DNA of 33,474 bases from Brevibacillus invocatus (GCF_003710915.1 NZ_RHHR01000054.1:1-33474), one strand, 5' to 3'; positions 23,670-31,597 are shown, counted from the first letter of the stretch. The notes: generated from the sequence alone by a model not told the origin. Numbers and translations are program-made.

Positions 23670-23685
23670 TGCATGAATAGTGCCA
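23670..23685 (-). promoter_or_regulatory. Sigma-54-like promoter of the agmatinase-family gene
   Basis: The minus strand reads TGGCACTATTCATGCA, 14 of 16 positions of the consensus, with the required GG-N10-GC spacing. An inverted repeat TCATGCA/TGCATGA (23651-23676) overlaps the -12 side and resembles the TTATGCA activator motif near 22454. Confidence 0.65.
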
Positions 23686-23720
23686 GCTTGGCTTTCGAGA
23701 GTAAACGATGGAATACAGTG

Positions 23721-23749
23721 TTGAACATCGTAGTGAAGCACATTATACT
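23721..23749 (+). promoter_or_regulatory. Sigma-A promoter of the GNAT remnant
   Basis: TTGAAC and TATACT are separated by exactly 17 bp, 43 bp before the GNAT start codon at 23792. Confidence 0.65.
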
Positions 23750-23791
23750 TATTTTCTCTTTGCTGACTTTGAGGCTAGAAGGGAGTATCCC

Positions 23792-23920
23792 ATGATCATT
23801 CAAAAACAGGATTGTATTGTGAATGGACTGCACTATGCTGTCAGGTCTGCCATCGAGTCCGATGCAATGGAATTGTCGGCCTTGCGACAGCAGATTGATG
23901 GGAAGATGGAAGGAAAAGAC
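23792..23920 (+). pseudogene. N-terminal fragment of a GNAT acetyltransferase
   Basis: From ATG 23792 (GAAGGGAG upstream) the frame reads 'NGLHYAVRSAIESDAMELSA' and 'LRQQIDGKMEGKDP', matching the first β-strand and helix of GNAT proteins ('IRxAxxxDAxxLxxLxxQIDxET'). Homology stops after about 43 codons at the terminator of the convergent sugar operon; the acetyl-CoA-binding part is missing. The open frame then runs antisense through the ROK gene, which is not meaningful. A good promoter remains. Confidence 0.65.
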
Positions 23921-23947
23921 CCTTTAACGCACGGACGCAAGGGTCTT
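23914..23947 (-). terminator. Terminator of the sugar-phosphate operon
   Basis: A 9-bp perfect stem, AAGACCCTT/AAGGGTCTT (23916-23924 and 23939-23947), lies 25 bp beyond the ROK stop codon. Confidence 0.75.
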
Positions 23948-23971
23948 CTCGTCTGTTTTTACGTCTATTTT

Positions 23972-24964
23972 CTAGGAACGGATAGACAAGGAGTTCTTGC
24001 TGTACAGCGCCAAGGCACCTGCTCCGATCATCCCGGCGTCCGCCCCCAGTGCACTTTGCACGATCCTTGTTTTTTCATGTCCTGCTTGCATCACATGCTT
24101 TCTGACACTTTCTCGCACGGGAGCAAGCAGCCATTCACCTGCCTGCGAGACTCCGCCGCCGATCACCACCAGCTGAGGATTGAAGAGATTTAGCACCACT
24201 GAAATCGCCCAGCCCGTAACCTCCCCTACCTCACGCCAGACAGCCGTTGCAATCGGGTCCCCCAGCTGCGCAGCCTCTGCAACATCCCAGGCTGTGATTT
24301 TTTGCGGGTCACCCGAGACTCTTTGCCACAAGGGAAGCATCTTTGCCTCATCAGGAATTGCATGCATGGCTTGGGTCAAGCGTTCCCTGGCAATCCGAAC
24401 GATCCCTGTGGCGGAAGCGACTGTCTCCACACATCCCTGTTTGCCGCAATTGCAGACAACCGTCTGACCTGGAACCGTAATATGACCCAGCTCGCCAGAC
24501 AATCCTCCTCCTCCGCGCAAGAGCTGACCATGGACGATACTGCCGAGTCCGATACCCGTGCCCATCGAAATGAAAGCGAGATGCCTGAGGCCTTTCCCTG
24601 CTCCAAAAACCGCTTCACCCCAGGCGGCCGTGCGAAGATCGTTTTCCATAGCCAAAGGCAAGCCGATGAGCGTGGCGAGCGGTGTGCGTACATCGAGCTG
24701 GTGTAGATTGAGGTTGGGAGAATGGATCGAGACACCCTTTTTTCCGTCAAACGGGCCGGGAAATCCAACCCCAACTGCCTCGATGGATACCGCTGAACTG
24801 GCCCTAAGCTCGCCAACCAGATCAGCCATCCTTATCAAGAGAGGCTCCAGACTGCCTACCCGGCCTGTCTCCCTGACTGCTGTATCCAGAATCCGTCCCG
24901 TCTCATCCATCACTGCGCCTTTCATCGTCGTGCCGCCTACATCCAGACCAATGACGTGGCGCAT
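23972..24964 (-). CDS. ROK-family sugar kinase
   Basis: This 330-residue protein has the ROK ATP-binding start 'GLDVGGTTMKGAVMDETGR', the catalytic 'MENDLRTAAWGEAVFGAGKG', and the zinc-binding 'CNCGKQGCVE'. There is no DNA-binding domain, so it is a kinase (glucokinase- or N-acyl-hexosamine-kinase-like) and not a ROK repressor. AAAGGGGAG sets the ATG at 24964, only two bases after the PfkB stop, making it the last gene of the operon. Which free hexose it phosphorylates cannot be read. Confidence 0.88.
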   Translation of the reverse strand: MRHVIGLDVGGTTMKGAVMDETGRILDTAVRETGRVGSLEPLLIRMADLVGELRASSAVSIEAVGVGFPGPFDGKKGVSIHSPNLNLHQLDVRTPLATLIGLPLAMENDLRTAAWGEAVFGAGKGLRHLAFISMGTGIGLGSIVHGQLLRGGGGLSGELGHITVPGQTVVCNCGKQGCVETVASATGIVRIARERLTQAMHAIPDEAKMLPLWQRVSGDPQKITAWDVAEAAQLGDPIATAVWREVGEVTGWAISVVLNLFNPQLVVIGGGVSQAGEWLLAPVRESVRKHVMQAGHEKTRIVQSALGADAGMIGAGALALYSKNSLSIRS

Positions 24965-24966
24965 GA

Positions 24967-25938
24967 TCACTCTCCCCTTTCGTCTGCACACGACTCTTCG
25001 TGCGAAATCCGCGTGCCCTTCACTTGCTGCCGCAAGCGCTCTACAACCTCCAGCTCCACCTGTCCCGCCCCGATCGAGCAGGCATTTGACGCACCGCAAG
25101 CCATTCCCAGCCTCACTGCATCGTTCCACGCCATGCCCTGCAAACGCCCTGTCACCATACCAGCCAAAAGAGAGTCTCCGCAGCCTACCGTATGAATGGC
25201 CTGTGGCAAGCGGACAGCCTCGTAGCTCCAGATCTCCTTCGCACTGCCGAACCACGCGCCTTCCTGCCCCAGTGACAGCAGGACATGCTCCGCTCCCATG
25301 CTGATCAGATCGATGACCGCTTGACGTTTTTCCAAATCGCTTTCCAGCCTATATCCGAGCAAGACCTCCGCCTCTTCCCGATTGGGTTTGATCGCATACG
25401 GTCGGCCTTCCAATCCGATCCGTAAACCCTCTCCACTGGTATCCAATACGGGTAGCGAGCCAGCATCTCGCACCAGCTGGATCAACGTGCGATAGGTGTC
25501 GCTTGGCAGTCCGCCTGGCAAACTTCCGGAGAGGACGACACAGCTGGCCGATCTAGCGAGTCTTTCCAGCTTGGGTTTCAGTTGCTCAAATGCTTCTTCC
25601 GATACTACCGCTCCCTGTTCCAGCACCTCCGTCACGCTTCCGCTCGCTTCATCGACAAAGGCAAGACAAGTGCGGGATTCCCCTGGCGTCTCCATAAAAT
25701 CAGGCTGAATGCCTTCCAGCTCACAGCCCTGGCGGATATAGCGACCGTTTGCCCCGGCGACAAATCCGGTGGCAATCACCTGCTCCATCCCGAGTCTTTT
25801 CGCTACTCGCGCGACATTGATCCCTTTCCCTCCAGCCTGAGTCTGCACAGTCCGTGCCCGATGCACCTCACCCAGCTGAAACCGAGGCAGCAGGTAGGTT
25901 TTGTCCACAGCAGCGTTCAAGGTTACCGTAACCAGCAT
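24967..25938 (-). CDS. PfkB-family hexose-phosphate kinase (LacC/FruK-like)
   Basis: This protein has about 323 residues. 'QAGGKGINVARVAKRLG' and 'VLSGSLPGGLP' are typical of tagatose-6-phosphate kinase and 1-phosphofructokinase. The anion-hole/catalytic motif reads 'TVGCGDSLLAGM', with Cys where GAGD is usual but with the catalytic Asp kept. The start is the ATG at 25938, which shares its A with the TGA of the preceding SIS gene (TGATG), a coupling arrangement. Its product would be a hexose-bisphosphate, the substrate of the operon's class II aldolase. Confidence 0.88.
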   Translation of the reverse strand: MLVTVTLNAAVDKTYLLPRFQLGEVHRARTVQTQAGGKGINVARVAKRLGMEQVIATGFVAGANGRYIRQGCELEGIQPDFMETPGESRTCLAFVDEASGSVTEVLEQGAVVSEEAFEQLKPKLERLARSASCVVLSGSLPGGLPSDTYRTLIQLVRDAGSLPVLDTSGEGLRIGLEGRPYAIKPNREEAEVLLGYRLESDLEKRQAVIDLISMGAEHVLLSLGQEGAWFGSAKEIWSYEAVRLPQAIHTVGCGDSLLAGMVTGRLQGMAWNDAVRLGMACGASNACSIGAGQVELEVVERLRQQVKGTRISHEESCADERGE

Positions 25939-27032
25939 CACGGACGCACCTGTACCTGAACCAACGGCTGGCCTAGCTTGGATTTAAATAGGTTGATGAC
26001 TTCTACCGGCGTCGGGTCTACACCGCGAATCAATGCTGTGTACAGCGAAACGTAATCGGCCAGATAGACAATGGAAAAGAGACGCGCCATCCGCGAAGCT
26101 CCCTGCGAGTGGACAACACGGACTGCGCCTGCGCGCTCGCGTAAGATCTCCGCGCTGATCTCGACGCGTTTTGCCATGCTGTCGCTATCTTCGGCATCGC
26201 GGATCAGGGTAAAGTGAAAGCCTTTCAGCATCGCGGCTGGAGCGTCCCAGCCGACCGCTTCATCATGGTGCAAACTGGGAATCGCATTCCAGAAGGCCAT
26301 CACCTTGCTATTCTCTCCGAGCTGATTTTTCCAGCGCCATGCCGGTGCATCGAAAAAAGGCAAGGTCCCGTAAATGACCGGAGTGAGGCCGTCCATCTCG
26401 CTGGCGATCTGCTTGGCAAGGTTGACAGCCATCGGGTTCTGTACATGGTACAGTTCGCGAAGCTTCGAGAACAGGGAGATGGTTTCTGTTACTTCACCGC
26501 TCTTGTCCTCCACAAGTCCCAGCTTGGTCAAAACTGCCAGAATCGGCAGAAAAATATACCCGAGGACGATTCGCGGCATCATCCCTCCCGGAACGAGCAG
26601 ATGGGCGTGTCCATGCTCGCGAGCCAGCTCCAGCACCTTACCGCCTGCAGTAATCGCGACGATTTGCGCATTGGCCGAGATAGCCTGCTCGTAGGCGCTG
26701 ACCACCTCTTGCGTATTGCCGGAATGGCTGACCACGATGACCAGTGTCGTCTCCTTTACGCAGGCAGGAAGAGAATAGCCCTGGTTGAGCTGAATGGGAA
26801 TCGGAAGCTCGTCGAACAAATACGATTTGACCAGGTTGACGCTTGCCGCTGAGCCGCCTCCCGTCCCCAAAACGAAAACGCTTTCAATCGGTCCTTTTAT
26901 CGAAGAGACGTCCAGTGATGAAGCGAGCTCCCATCCTTCTGCAAACTGCTTGTCATAATCGTCTGTATCCCGCAAAGCACGAACCGTATCCAGCTTTTGC
27001 AGCGTCAAAGCATCATCCAGATTGACCCGCAT
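25938..27032 (-). CDS. SIS-domain sugar-phosphate isomerase (phosphoglucose/phosphomannose isomerase type)
   Basis: The protein has about 364 residues. A first SIS domain ('FVLGTGGGSAASVNLVK', 'LVIVVSHSGNTQEVVSAY', 'IVAITAGGKVLELA') is followed by a second half with 'NSKVMAFWNAIPSLHHDEAVGW', the His/Glu region of bacterial bifunctional PGI/PMI enzymes. It would interconvert an aldose- and ketose-6-phosphate ahead of the kinase. GGGAAGG before the ATG at 27032 sets the start, 23 bp after the aldolase stop. Confidence 0.82.
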   Translation of the reverse strand: MRVNLDDALTLQKLDTVRALRDTDDYDKQFAEGWELASSLDVSSIKGPIESVFVLGTGGGSAASVNLVKSYLFDELPIPIQLNQGYSLPACVKETTLVIVVSHSGNTQEVVSAYEQAISANAQIVAITAGGKVLELAREHGHAHLLVPGGMMPRIVLGYIFLPILAVLTKLGLVEDKSGEVTETISLFSKLRELYHVQNPMAVNLAKQIASEMDGLTPVIYGTLPFFDAPAWRWKNQLGENSKVMAFWNAIPSLHHDEAVGWDAPAAMLKGFHFTLIRDAEDSDSMAKRVEISAEILRERAGAVRVVHSQGASRMARLFSIVYLADYVSLYTALIRGVDPTPVEVINLFKSKLGQPLVQVQVRP

Positions 27033-27055
27033 CCTTCCACGTCCTTCCCATCCCT

Positions 27056-27919
27056 TTAGTGGTTTGCCGCCTTCCCTACACATCCGCACATCCTCATTTT
27101 ATCGAGGGCAATCTCCTTCACAGCCTGCTTGGCCAGCTTCATGTAGTGGCGCGGATCATTTTCTGAGGGACGCTCCGCAAACGATTGCTTGAGCGACTGT
27201 GAAAAGGCAATCCGCAGCTCCGTCGCCACATTCATTTTCGCCATCCCGAGTGCGACAGAACGCTTTACCTGCGCTTCCGGTATGCCAGACCCTCCGTGTA
27301 AAACGAGCGGAATCGGAATACGCTGCGCGATCTGCGCCAAGCGTTCAAAAGCAATGCGCGGCTCACCCTGGTACATGCCATGAGCGGTTCCAATCGCTAC
27401 AGCCAAAGTATCGACGCCAGTAGCCGCTACAAATTGCTCGCACTCATTCGGATCAGCCAGCAGCGCATCCTCCTTTGCGACGATCCGCTCATCCTCGACA
27501 CCTCCCACCTTGCCCAGCTCCGCTTCCACATTCACCCCTGATCGATGCGCCAGCTCCACTACCTGCCTAGTCAGCTCCACATTTTGTTCAAAGGGAAGCA
27601 TGGAAGCATCCATCATCACGGAGGTGTAGCCTGCCTGAATGCAGCGCTCGATCAAGCCATAGTCGTGACAGTGATCCAGATGCAGGGCGATCGGGATCGA
27701 TGACTGCTCAGTAGCGACACGTACCATCGCCGTCACATAGCCGACCCCCAGATGCTTGATCGTCCCGACTGTCGTTTGCAGAATCAGCGGAGATTGCGCT
27801 TCACAGGCAGCCTCCACGACAGCCTGAAGCATTTCCAGCGTATGCACGTTAAATGCAGTGATGCAGTACCCTTCTCTACGCGCCTGTTGCAGCATTTCGG
27901 TCGAAGAGACCAGCGGCAT
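27056..27919 (-). CDS. Class II ketose-bisphosphate aldolase (GatY/KbaY-like)
   Basis: This 287-residue zinc aldolase has Zn and catalytic segments 'ALHLDHCHDYGLIERCI', 'VEAELGKVGGVEDE', 'AIGTAHGMYQGEP' and 'VLHGGSGIPE'. It cleaves a ketohexose-1,6-bisphosphate (tagatose or fructose) to dihydroxyacetone phosphate and glyceraldehyde-3-phosphate in the cytoplasm. It is the first structural gene after the DeoR regulator (21 bp). Family members GatY/KbaY sometimes need a GatZ/KbaZ subunit, which is not in the window. Confidence 0.9.
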   Translation of the reverse strand: MPLVSSTEMLQQARREGYCITAFNVHTLEMLQAVVEAACEAQSPLILQTTVGTIKHLGVGYVTAMVRVATEQSSIPIALHLDHCHDYGLIERCIQAGYTSVMMDASMLPFEQNVELTRQVVELAHRSGVNVEAELGKVGGVEDERIVAKEDALLADPNECEQFVAATGVDTLAVAIGTAHGMYQGEPRIAFERLAQIAQRIPIPLVLHGGSGIPEAQVKRSVALGMAKMNVATELRIAFSQSLKQSFAERPSENDPRHYMKLAKQAVKEIALDKMRMCGCVGKAANH

Positions 27920-27940
27920 GAGCTATTCACTCTCCATCGC

Positions 27941-28705
27941 TTATTTTTGCGCTACATCCACCTGTATTCCTTGGTCGAGAAAAGCTTCCAGCATTTCTGA
28001 ATCGAATGAATCTGTAATGATCCGATCAACCTCTGCCAGCTCGGCAAAGCGGCTGAACTGCACCTCGCCAAGCTTGGAATGGTCGGCCAACAAATACACC
28101 TTGCGGGCGCGCTCCATCATCACCCGGTTTACACTGCCCTCCTGCACGGACAAGGTAGATATTCCTTCGTGCAAATGAACGCCGTCTGTCCCGATAAAGC
28201 ACTTGTACACGGACAGCTTCCGCAGGTTTTCCTCTGCAATCGGACCCACGACTGCATACGATTTGGCTCGCATCTCGCCGCCGATCAAGATCATGTTGTG
28301 AAGTTCGTGGCTATGCAGCTCCATCGCTATATTGACCGCATTCGTCACGATGGTCAGCCCTGTCACCTGCCGAAGCAGCCTGGCCAAGGCCATCGTTGTC
28401 GAGCCTGCCCCAAGGATCAAGGTGTCACCCGGCTCTACGTAGATGAGCGCCTGTCTCGCAATCCGCTCCTTTTCCTCCATGCGCTCTCCCTGCTTCTCCG
28501 TAAAGCTGCGCTCCACCGGTAAAAAACGGGTCGTCGTCGCTCCGCCATGCGTGCGGGAGAGCAGCCCTTCGTTTTCCAGCTTGATCAGGTCCTTGCGTAT
28601 CGTCACTTCAGATACGTCCAGGAGCTTGCTCAATTGGGCTACGGTCATCGTCTTCTGCTGTTCCACCTGTTCGAGAATCCTGCTGTGTCGTTCTGCCGCG
28701 AGCAT
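27941..28705 (-). CDS. DeoR/AgaR-family repressor of the sugar-phosphate operon
   Basis: The 254-residue protein has the DeoR winged helix ('MTVAQLSKLLDVSEVTIRKD', 'LLSRTHGGA') and a DeoRC sugar-phosphate sensor domain ('GDTLILGAGSTTMALARLL', 'GTDGVHLHEGISTL', 'LLADHSKLG'). It is the first gene of the operon deoR-aldolase-SIS-pfkB-rok, with only 2-23 bp or an overlap between genes. The effector is probably a ketohexose phosphate made by the operon. Repeats upstream of its start are the likely binding site. Confidence 0.9.
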   Translation of the reverse strand: MLAAERHSRILEQVEQQKTMTVAQLSKLLDVSEVTIRKDLIKLENEGLLSRTHGGATTTRFLPVERSFTEKQGERMEEKERIARQALIYVEPGDTLILGAGSTTMALARLLRQVTGLTIVTNAVNIAMELHSHELHNMILIGGEMRAKSYAVVGPIAEENLRKLSVYKCFIGTDGVHLHEGISTLSVQEGSVNRVMMERARKVYLLADHSKLGEVQFSRFAELAEVDRIITDSFDSEMLEAFLDQGIQVDVAQK

Positions 28706-28728
28706 CGTGGATGATCTCCTCCAGTAAC

Positions 28729-28763
28729 TTTCGATTCATTTCGTTTACTTTCATAACATTTCG
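28729..28763. promoter_or_regulatory. DeoR-type operator: four repeats at 10-bp spacing
   Basis: TTTC (GAAA on the coding strand, each preceded by C or T) begins at 28729, 28739, 28749 and 28759, exactly one helical turn apart. AgaR/DeoR regulators bind such phased direct repeats. The array ends 24 bp upstream of the repressor start codon. Confidence 0.75.
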
Positions 28764-28850
28764 TTTTATTAGCTATATCGTAGCACTTCCTCTATTTTCC
28801 TGTCAAACCAAAATGTTCTGGATACTCGAACGAATAAACTTACAGTAAAT

Positions 28851-28884
28851 AGCCTAAATCGGAACAATCGTTCTGACTTAGGCT
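28851..28884. terminator. Hairpin downstream of the MFS remnant
   Basis: AGCCTAAATCGGAAC (28851-28865) pairs, with two mismatch positions, with GTTCTGACTTAGGCT ending at 28884. No clear T run follows on either strand. Confidence 0.45.
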
Positions 28885-28921
28885 CACTACAGCATGATAG
28901 TCTTCAATTCCCGTTATCTTT

Positions 28922-29205
28922 TCAAACCTTTGTTTTTTTATATGGCTTACCAAAGGGATGGATCGACATCTCTTGTCCTTTCTCCTGGGATGGACGGAGT
29001 GTAAATAGAGCCAGTAACGTTGATAGCACACTAACCCCTGTCATGGTCCAAAAAAGAGTCATTTGCGTAGCTTTCATTAATATAGAAACGATTGGGGACC
29101 AAGTGCAACGCCGATGAATCTCATACTGCTGTAAATCGCCGATATGGTACCGCGCTCCTCTTTCTTTATGCCTTCCGTAATGAAAGCGTCCAGACAAGGC
29201 AGCGC
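28922..29205 (-). pseudogene. C-terminal remnant of an MFS transporter, frameshifted
   Basis: From about 29205 the minus strand reads 'LDAFITEGIKKEERGTISAI' and 'YSSMRFIGVALGP', then loses frame in a C run near 29092-29097. It resumes as 'IVSILMKATQMTLFWTMTGV' and 'LSTLLALFTLRPS'. One more C would restore the frame. These are the last two or three helices of a 12-helix major facilitator. The 5' part is missing, cut at the junction with the plasmid replication gene. Not functional. Confidence 0.75.
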
Positions 29206-30359
29206 TACGCGCTTCCGGACGTCATGGATCGGATCGAGTCGGCTGGCTTGCCTCTGCCTACAGCAGTAGTCCAAACGCCATCAGGTGGTTTTCAAGCTAT
29301 CTGGATGCTCTCGCAAGCGGTACGCGCTACGCCAAAAGTACGCGTGTTGTTTACGGCAATTCAGCGTCATATGACCAGCGATTTGCAAGGAGATCCGCAC
29401 GCGATCGGCGTGGAGAGGATCTTCCGCACGCCTACGGAAAGTAACCTGGTGTATTTTGAATCCAACCAGGTCTATGACTTCCAGACCTTTATCGATTGGC
29501 GTGACATCAATCATCCGCTTGTTTGGGATCGTACAAGCCCCTTGTTTGACGCCTACGACATCATGAATCATCCAGCGATCATGCGCCTATACAACCAGGA
29601 TGCAGAGATCGGGAAGCGTGAAGCATCCTGCCTGACGCTTATTTTGGCAATGAAATTTTCAGGATGGCCAATGGATCGGGCGATGGCTGAAATGGAACGC
29701 TGGTGGCATGAGTGCTGCTTCAAAACGAAAATAAGGCACTCTCAGGCTCTCTGACGGCTATTGCCGAAGAGTTGGGCTGTGCGGTGTCCAGTTTAAAGAA
29801 CGTCCTCGCAGATCTGCAAAACGAGGGCGCTATTGTCGTGGAATCCAAGCGTGGTCGCAACGGATCGACATCCATTATCCTGGTTGAGCAAGCGAACGAG
29901 GCGTTTATCCAGGAAGCTGCAGCTGCGAAAAATCCGGATCAAGAAAAGAGCCAAATTGATAATACAATAGGTGAGGCGGTGGGTGGGGCTGCGACCGTTT
30001 CGTTGCCTGGTTCTGCTGCTGACCTGATTGGTTTGCTGGCTTCTCTAAACGCGCCTTACCCTTCTTCTTTGCCTCTTTACCTTGCGGATCTCTACCGCGA
30101 TACTGTGGCGGTTTGGGCTTTACCTTCTTCTGATCCTACCTACGCTCTGGATGCCGCGACTCATACTTGGCTTCTTCTCAAGCGCACGCTCATGACTTGT
30201 TTGCGCGCTACTAAGCGTGAGGGCATCGCTAACTTGACTGCTTATGTGCGCCAGGCTATGGCTGCTGCGTTACTTGAACTGGTTGAACATGGCTATAGCG
30301 TGGATCGCTTGCCTGCGTCTGTGGTTTGGCAGCTAGATTCTGGTCGTGGCGGCTCTTAA
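29206..30359 (+). pseudogene. Plasmid replication protein (AEP primase / PriCT-1 type), 5'-truncated and frameshifted
   Basis: The readable part starts 'LPDVMDRIESAGLPLPTAVV' and continues 'QTPSGGFQAIWML', 'GDPHAIGVERIFRTPT', matching the second half of archaeo-eukaryotic-primase-like Rep proteins. A PriCT-1-like helix set follows ('GKREASCLTLILAMKFSGWP'). The frame then shifts near 29718, and the rest (to 30359) is a helix-turn-helix region ('SGSLTAIAEELGCAVSSLKN') plus an Ala/Leu-rich helical tail. The N-terminal catalytic part is missing at the junction with the MFS fragment, so this copy should not replicate DNA. An open frame starting at 29092 is an artefact of antisense MFS sequence. 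Confidence 0.7.
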
Positions 30360-30822
30360 AAAATCCTCCCCTATCAAGGGGGCAAATCATGTTTTGCTTT
30401 TGAACGCGTTCGGGCTTCTGGAATCCACAACTACCGCCGTCACCCGTAGGGACGAAACGCAGTGGAGGGCGGCCCTCGCCGTTGACGAGCGCGGAGATCC
30501 ACGACGCTCTTCCGTCAGGGTGGGCTATGCCCATCCCTGCGCTCCCTTTGGGCGGGGGGTGGTTCGGATTTTTAGCTTTTGGCCATCAACTGGCTCTTAA
30601 AATCATTCGGATTTAATGGCTGCACTCCTGGTTGGCCAACGAGCTGCAGCGTGCCTTTTTTTCGTGGAATCCGAACGAAGAGAAAAACGAAGCTAGGGAG
30701 AGATCGCGGTTTTTGGAGGAAAAGGAGAGTTTGTCTTCTCTACGTGGACATATGGGAAGGATCGCCCGAGCGGTAATCGCTGAAAACGGCGAAAAACGCC
30801 CGAAAATGAGGATTCGGACGTT
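30360..30822. other. GC-rich non-coding stretch, possible plasmid origin remnant
   Basis: No convincing gene lies here. A TTCGGATT motif occurs at 30563 and 30605, GATTCGGA near 30811 and its inverse AATCCGAA near 30667. Short palindromes (CCCCTATCAAGGGG near 30367) are also present. Placed between a Rep gene and a Xer-type site, it may be the former origin with Rep-binding repeats. This is an inference from position and repeats only. Confidence 0.35.
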
Positions 30823-30850
30823 AGGTTACATAATGTATGTTATCGGGACC
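30823..30850 (+). repeat. dif-like XerC/XerD site, left
   Basis: It is a 28-bp site made of an 11-bp arm AGGTTACATAA, a 6-bp centre TGTATG and an 11-bp arm TTATCGGGACC. Read on the other strand, the second half is TTATGTAA, identical to the XerD-side core of B. subtilis dif. The other arm, GGTCCCGATAA, keeps the GGT...AA ends of ColE1-type cer/psi XerC arms. A second copy in the same orientation lies at 32656. Confidence 0.65.
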
Positions 30851-30860
30851 CACAACTTGT

Positions 30861-30911
30861 TATCAGAGAAAACCGGTAGGGAGGCTAAATCCTTACCGGT
30901 TTTCTCTGATA
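30861..30911. repeat. 22-bp near-perfect hairpin beside the left dif-like site
   Basis: 30861-30882 pairs with 30890-30911 with a single G-U position and a 7-base loop (GGCTAAA). It starts 11 bp inside the left dif-like site. No long T run follows, so it may be more than a terminator. The interval 30912-31095 is AT-rich without a gene. It holds a Fur-box-like palindrome GATAATTATC (30979-30988) and an orphan AGGAGGTGA near 31083. Confidence 0.8.
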
Positions 30912-31095
30912 CTTATTGGGTGGGGTAATACCAGCGTAGCTGACATCATTCGCAAATTATTGTAAAACATTAGAAAACGATAATTATCATTTTTTGTAAA
31001 ATATGATAAAAAAAGGAAGAAATACACTCCGAGTAATGGTAGAAATATGTAGTAAAGGTTTTTTACTATTTTTTACCATCACAGGAGGTGAAGCT

Positions 31096-31545
31096 TTAAC
31101 TTAACAGAGAAATTAGTTTTTTTCCGTGTTCTAAATCAGAAGGATTAGAAGATAGTACTTCAATACATCTGATAAACTCTTCAAATTCTTGCAGATTATC
31201 ATCTATTGTTGCATTTTGTGGATCCTGGAAATAATTTTCTAACATGTAACTGTAACTTAATACAGTTCGAGATTCCTCAGTGTTTCCCAACGTGTATGAG
31301 GTATTATCAGAAAGAACTTGGATTTTACTTGAATGAGAAAGAGCTAAATCAAATTTGGTCTCCCAGTCTGTATTATTTTTTAAAGACCTGCTTAGCAGCC
31401 TAAGACCTTCCTTAAAATTACTGTCGATTTGCGCTTGAAGTTTTTCAAATTGAGTCTCGACTCCATTCATTTTTACAAAAATAAATACATTGCTAATTGC
31501 TAATAATGTTAATAGAACGATTAGATACTTTTTATTTGTATTCAA
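31096..31545 (-). CDS. Single-pass membrane protein, unknown function
   Basis: I do not recognise this protein. It has a short basic N-terminus, one membrane helix ('KKYLIVLLTLLAISNVFIFV'), then an outward-facing helical region of about 120 residues ('METQFEKLQ'-like start, 'SNFKEGLRLLSRSLKN', 'LQEFEEFIRCIEVL'). Two starts are possible: ATG 31578, without a ribosome-binding site, and TTG 31545 with AGGGTGA eight bases upstream, which I prefer (about 149 residues). It diverges from the secreted-protein gene with almost no space between starts. It is much AT-richer than the chromosomal part. Both genes lie between the dif-like sites. Confidence 0.65.
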   Translation of the reverse strand: MNTNKKYLIVLLTLLAISNVFIFVKMNGVETQFEKLQAQIDSNFKEGLRLLSRSLKNNTDWETKFDLALSHSSKIQVLSDNTSYTLGNTEESRTVLSYSYMLENYFQDPQNATIDDNLQEFEEFIRCIEVLSSNPSDLEHGKKLISLLS

Positions 31546-31597
31546 CTCAATATTCACCCTATCTTTTTTCTTAATCATATTACAAGGAGTGTATAAA

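Noticed and set aside
24965..25255. N-terminal extension of the ROK kinase to 427 residues
   Set aside because: It overlaps the end of the PfkB gene in another frame; the ATG at 24964 has a good ribosome-binding site and begins the ROK ATP motif.
29092..29205. N-terminal 38 residues of the plus-strand frame leading into the replication protein
   Set aside because: This stretch is the antisense of MFS transporter coding sequence; the Rep homology starts only near 29206.
30632..30928. 98-residue frame crossing the left dif-like site
   Set aside because: It runs through the recombination site and the 22-bp hairpin, has no ribosome-binding site and no family resemblance.
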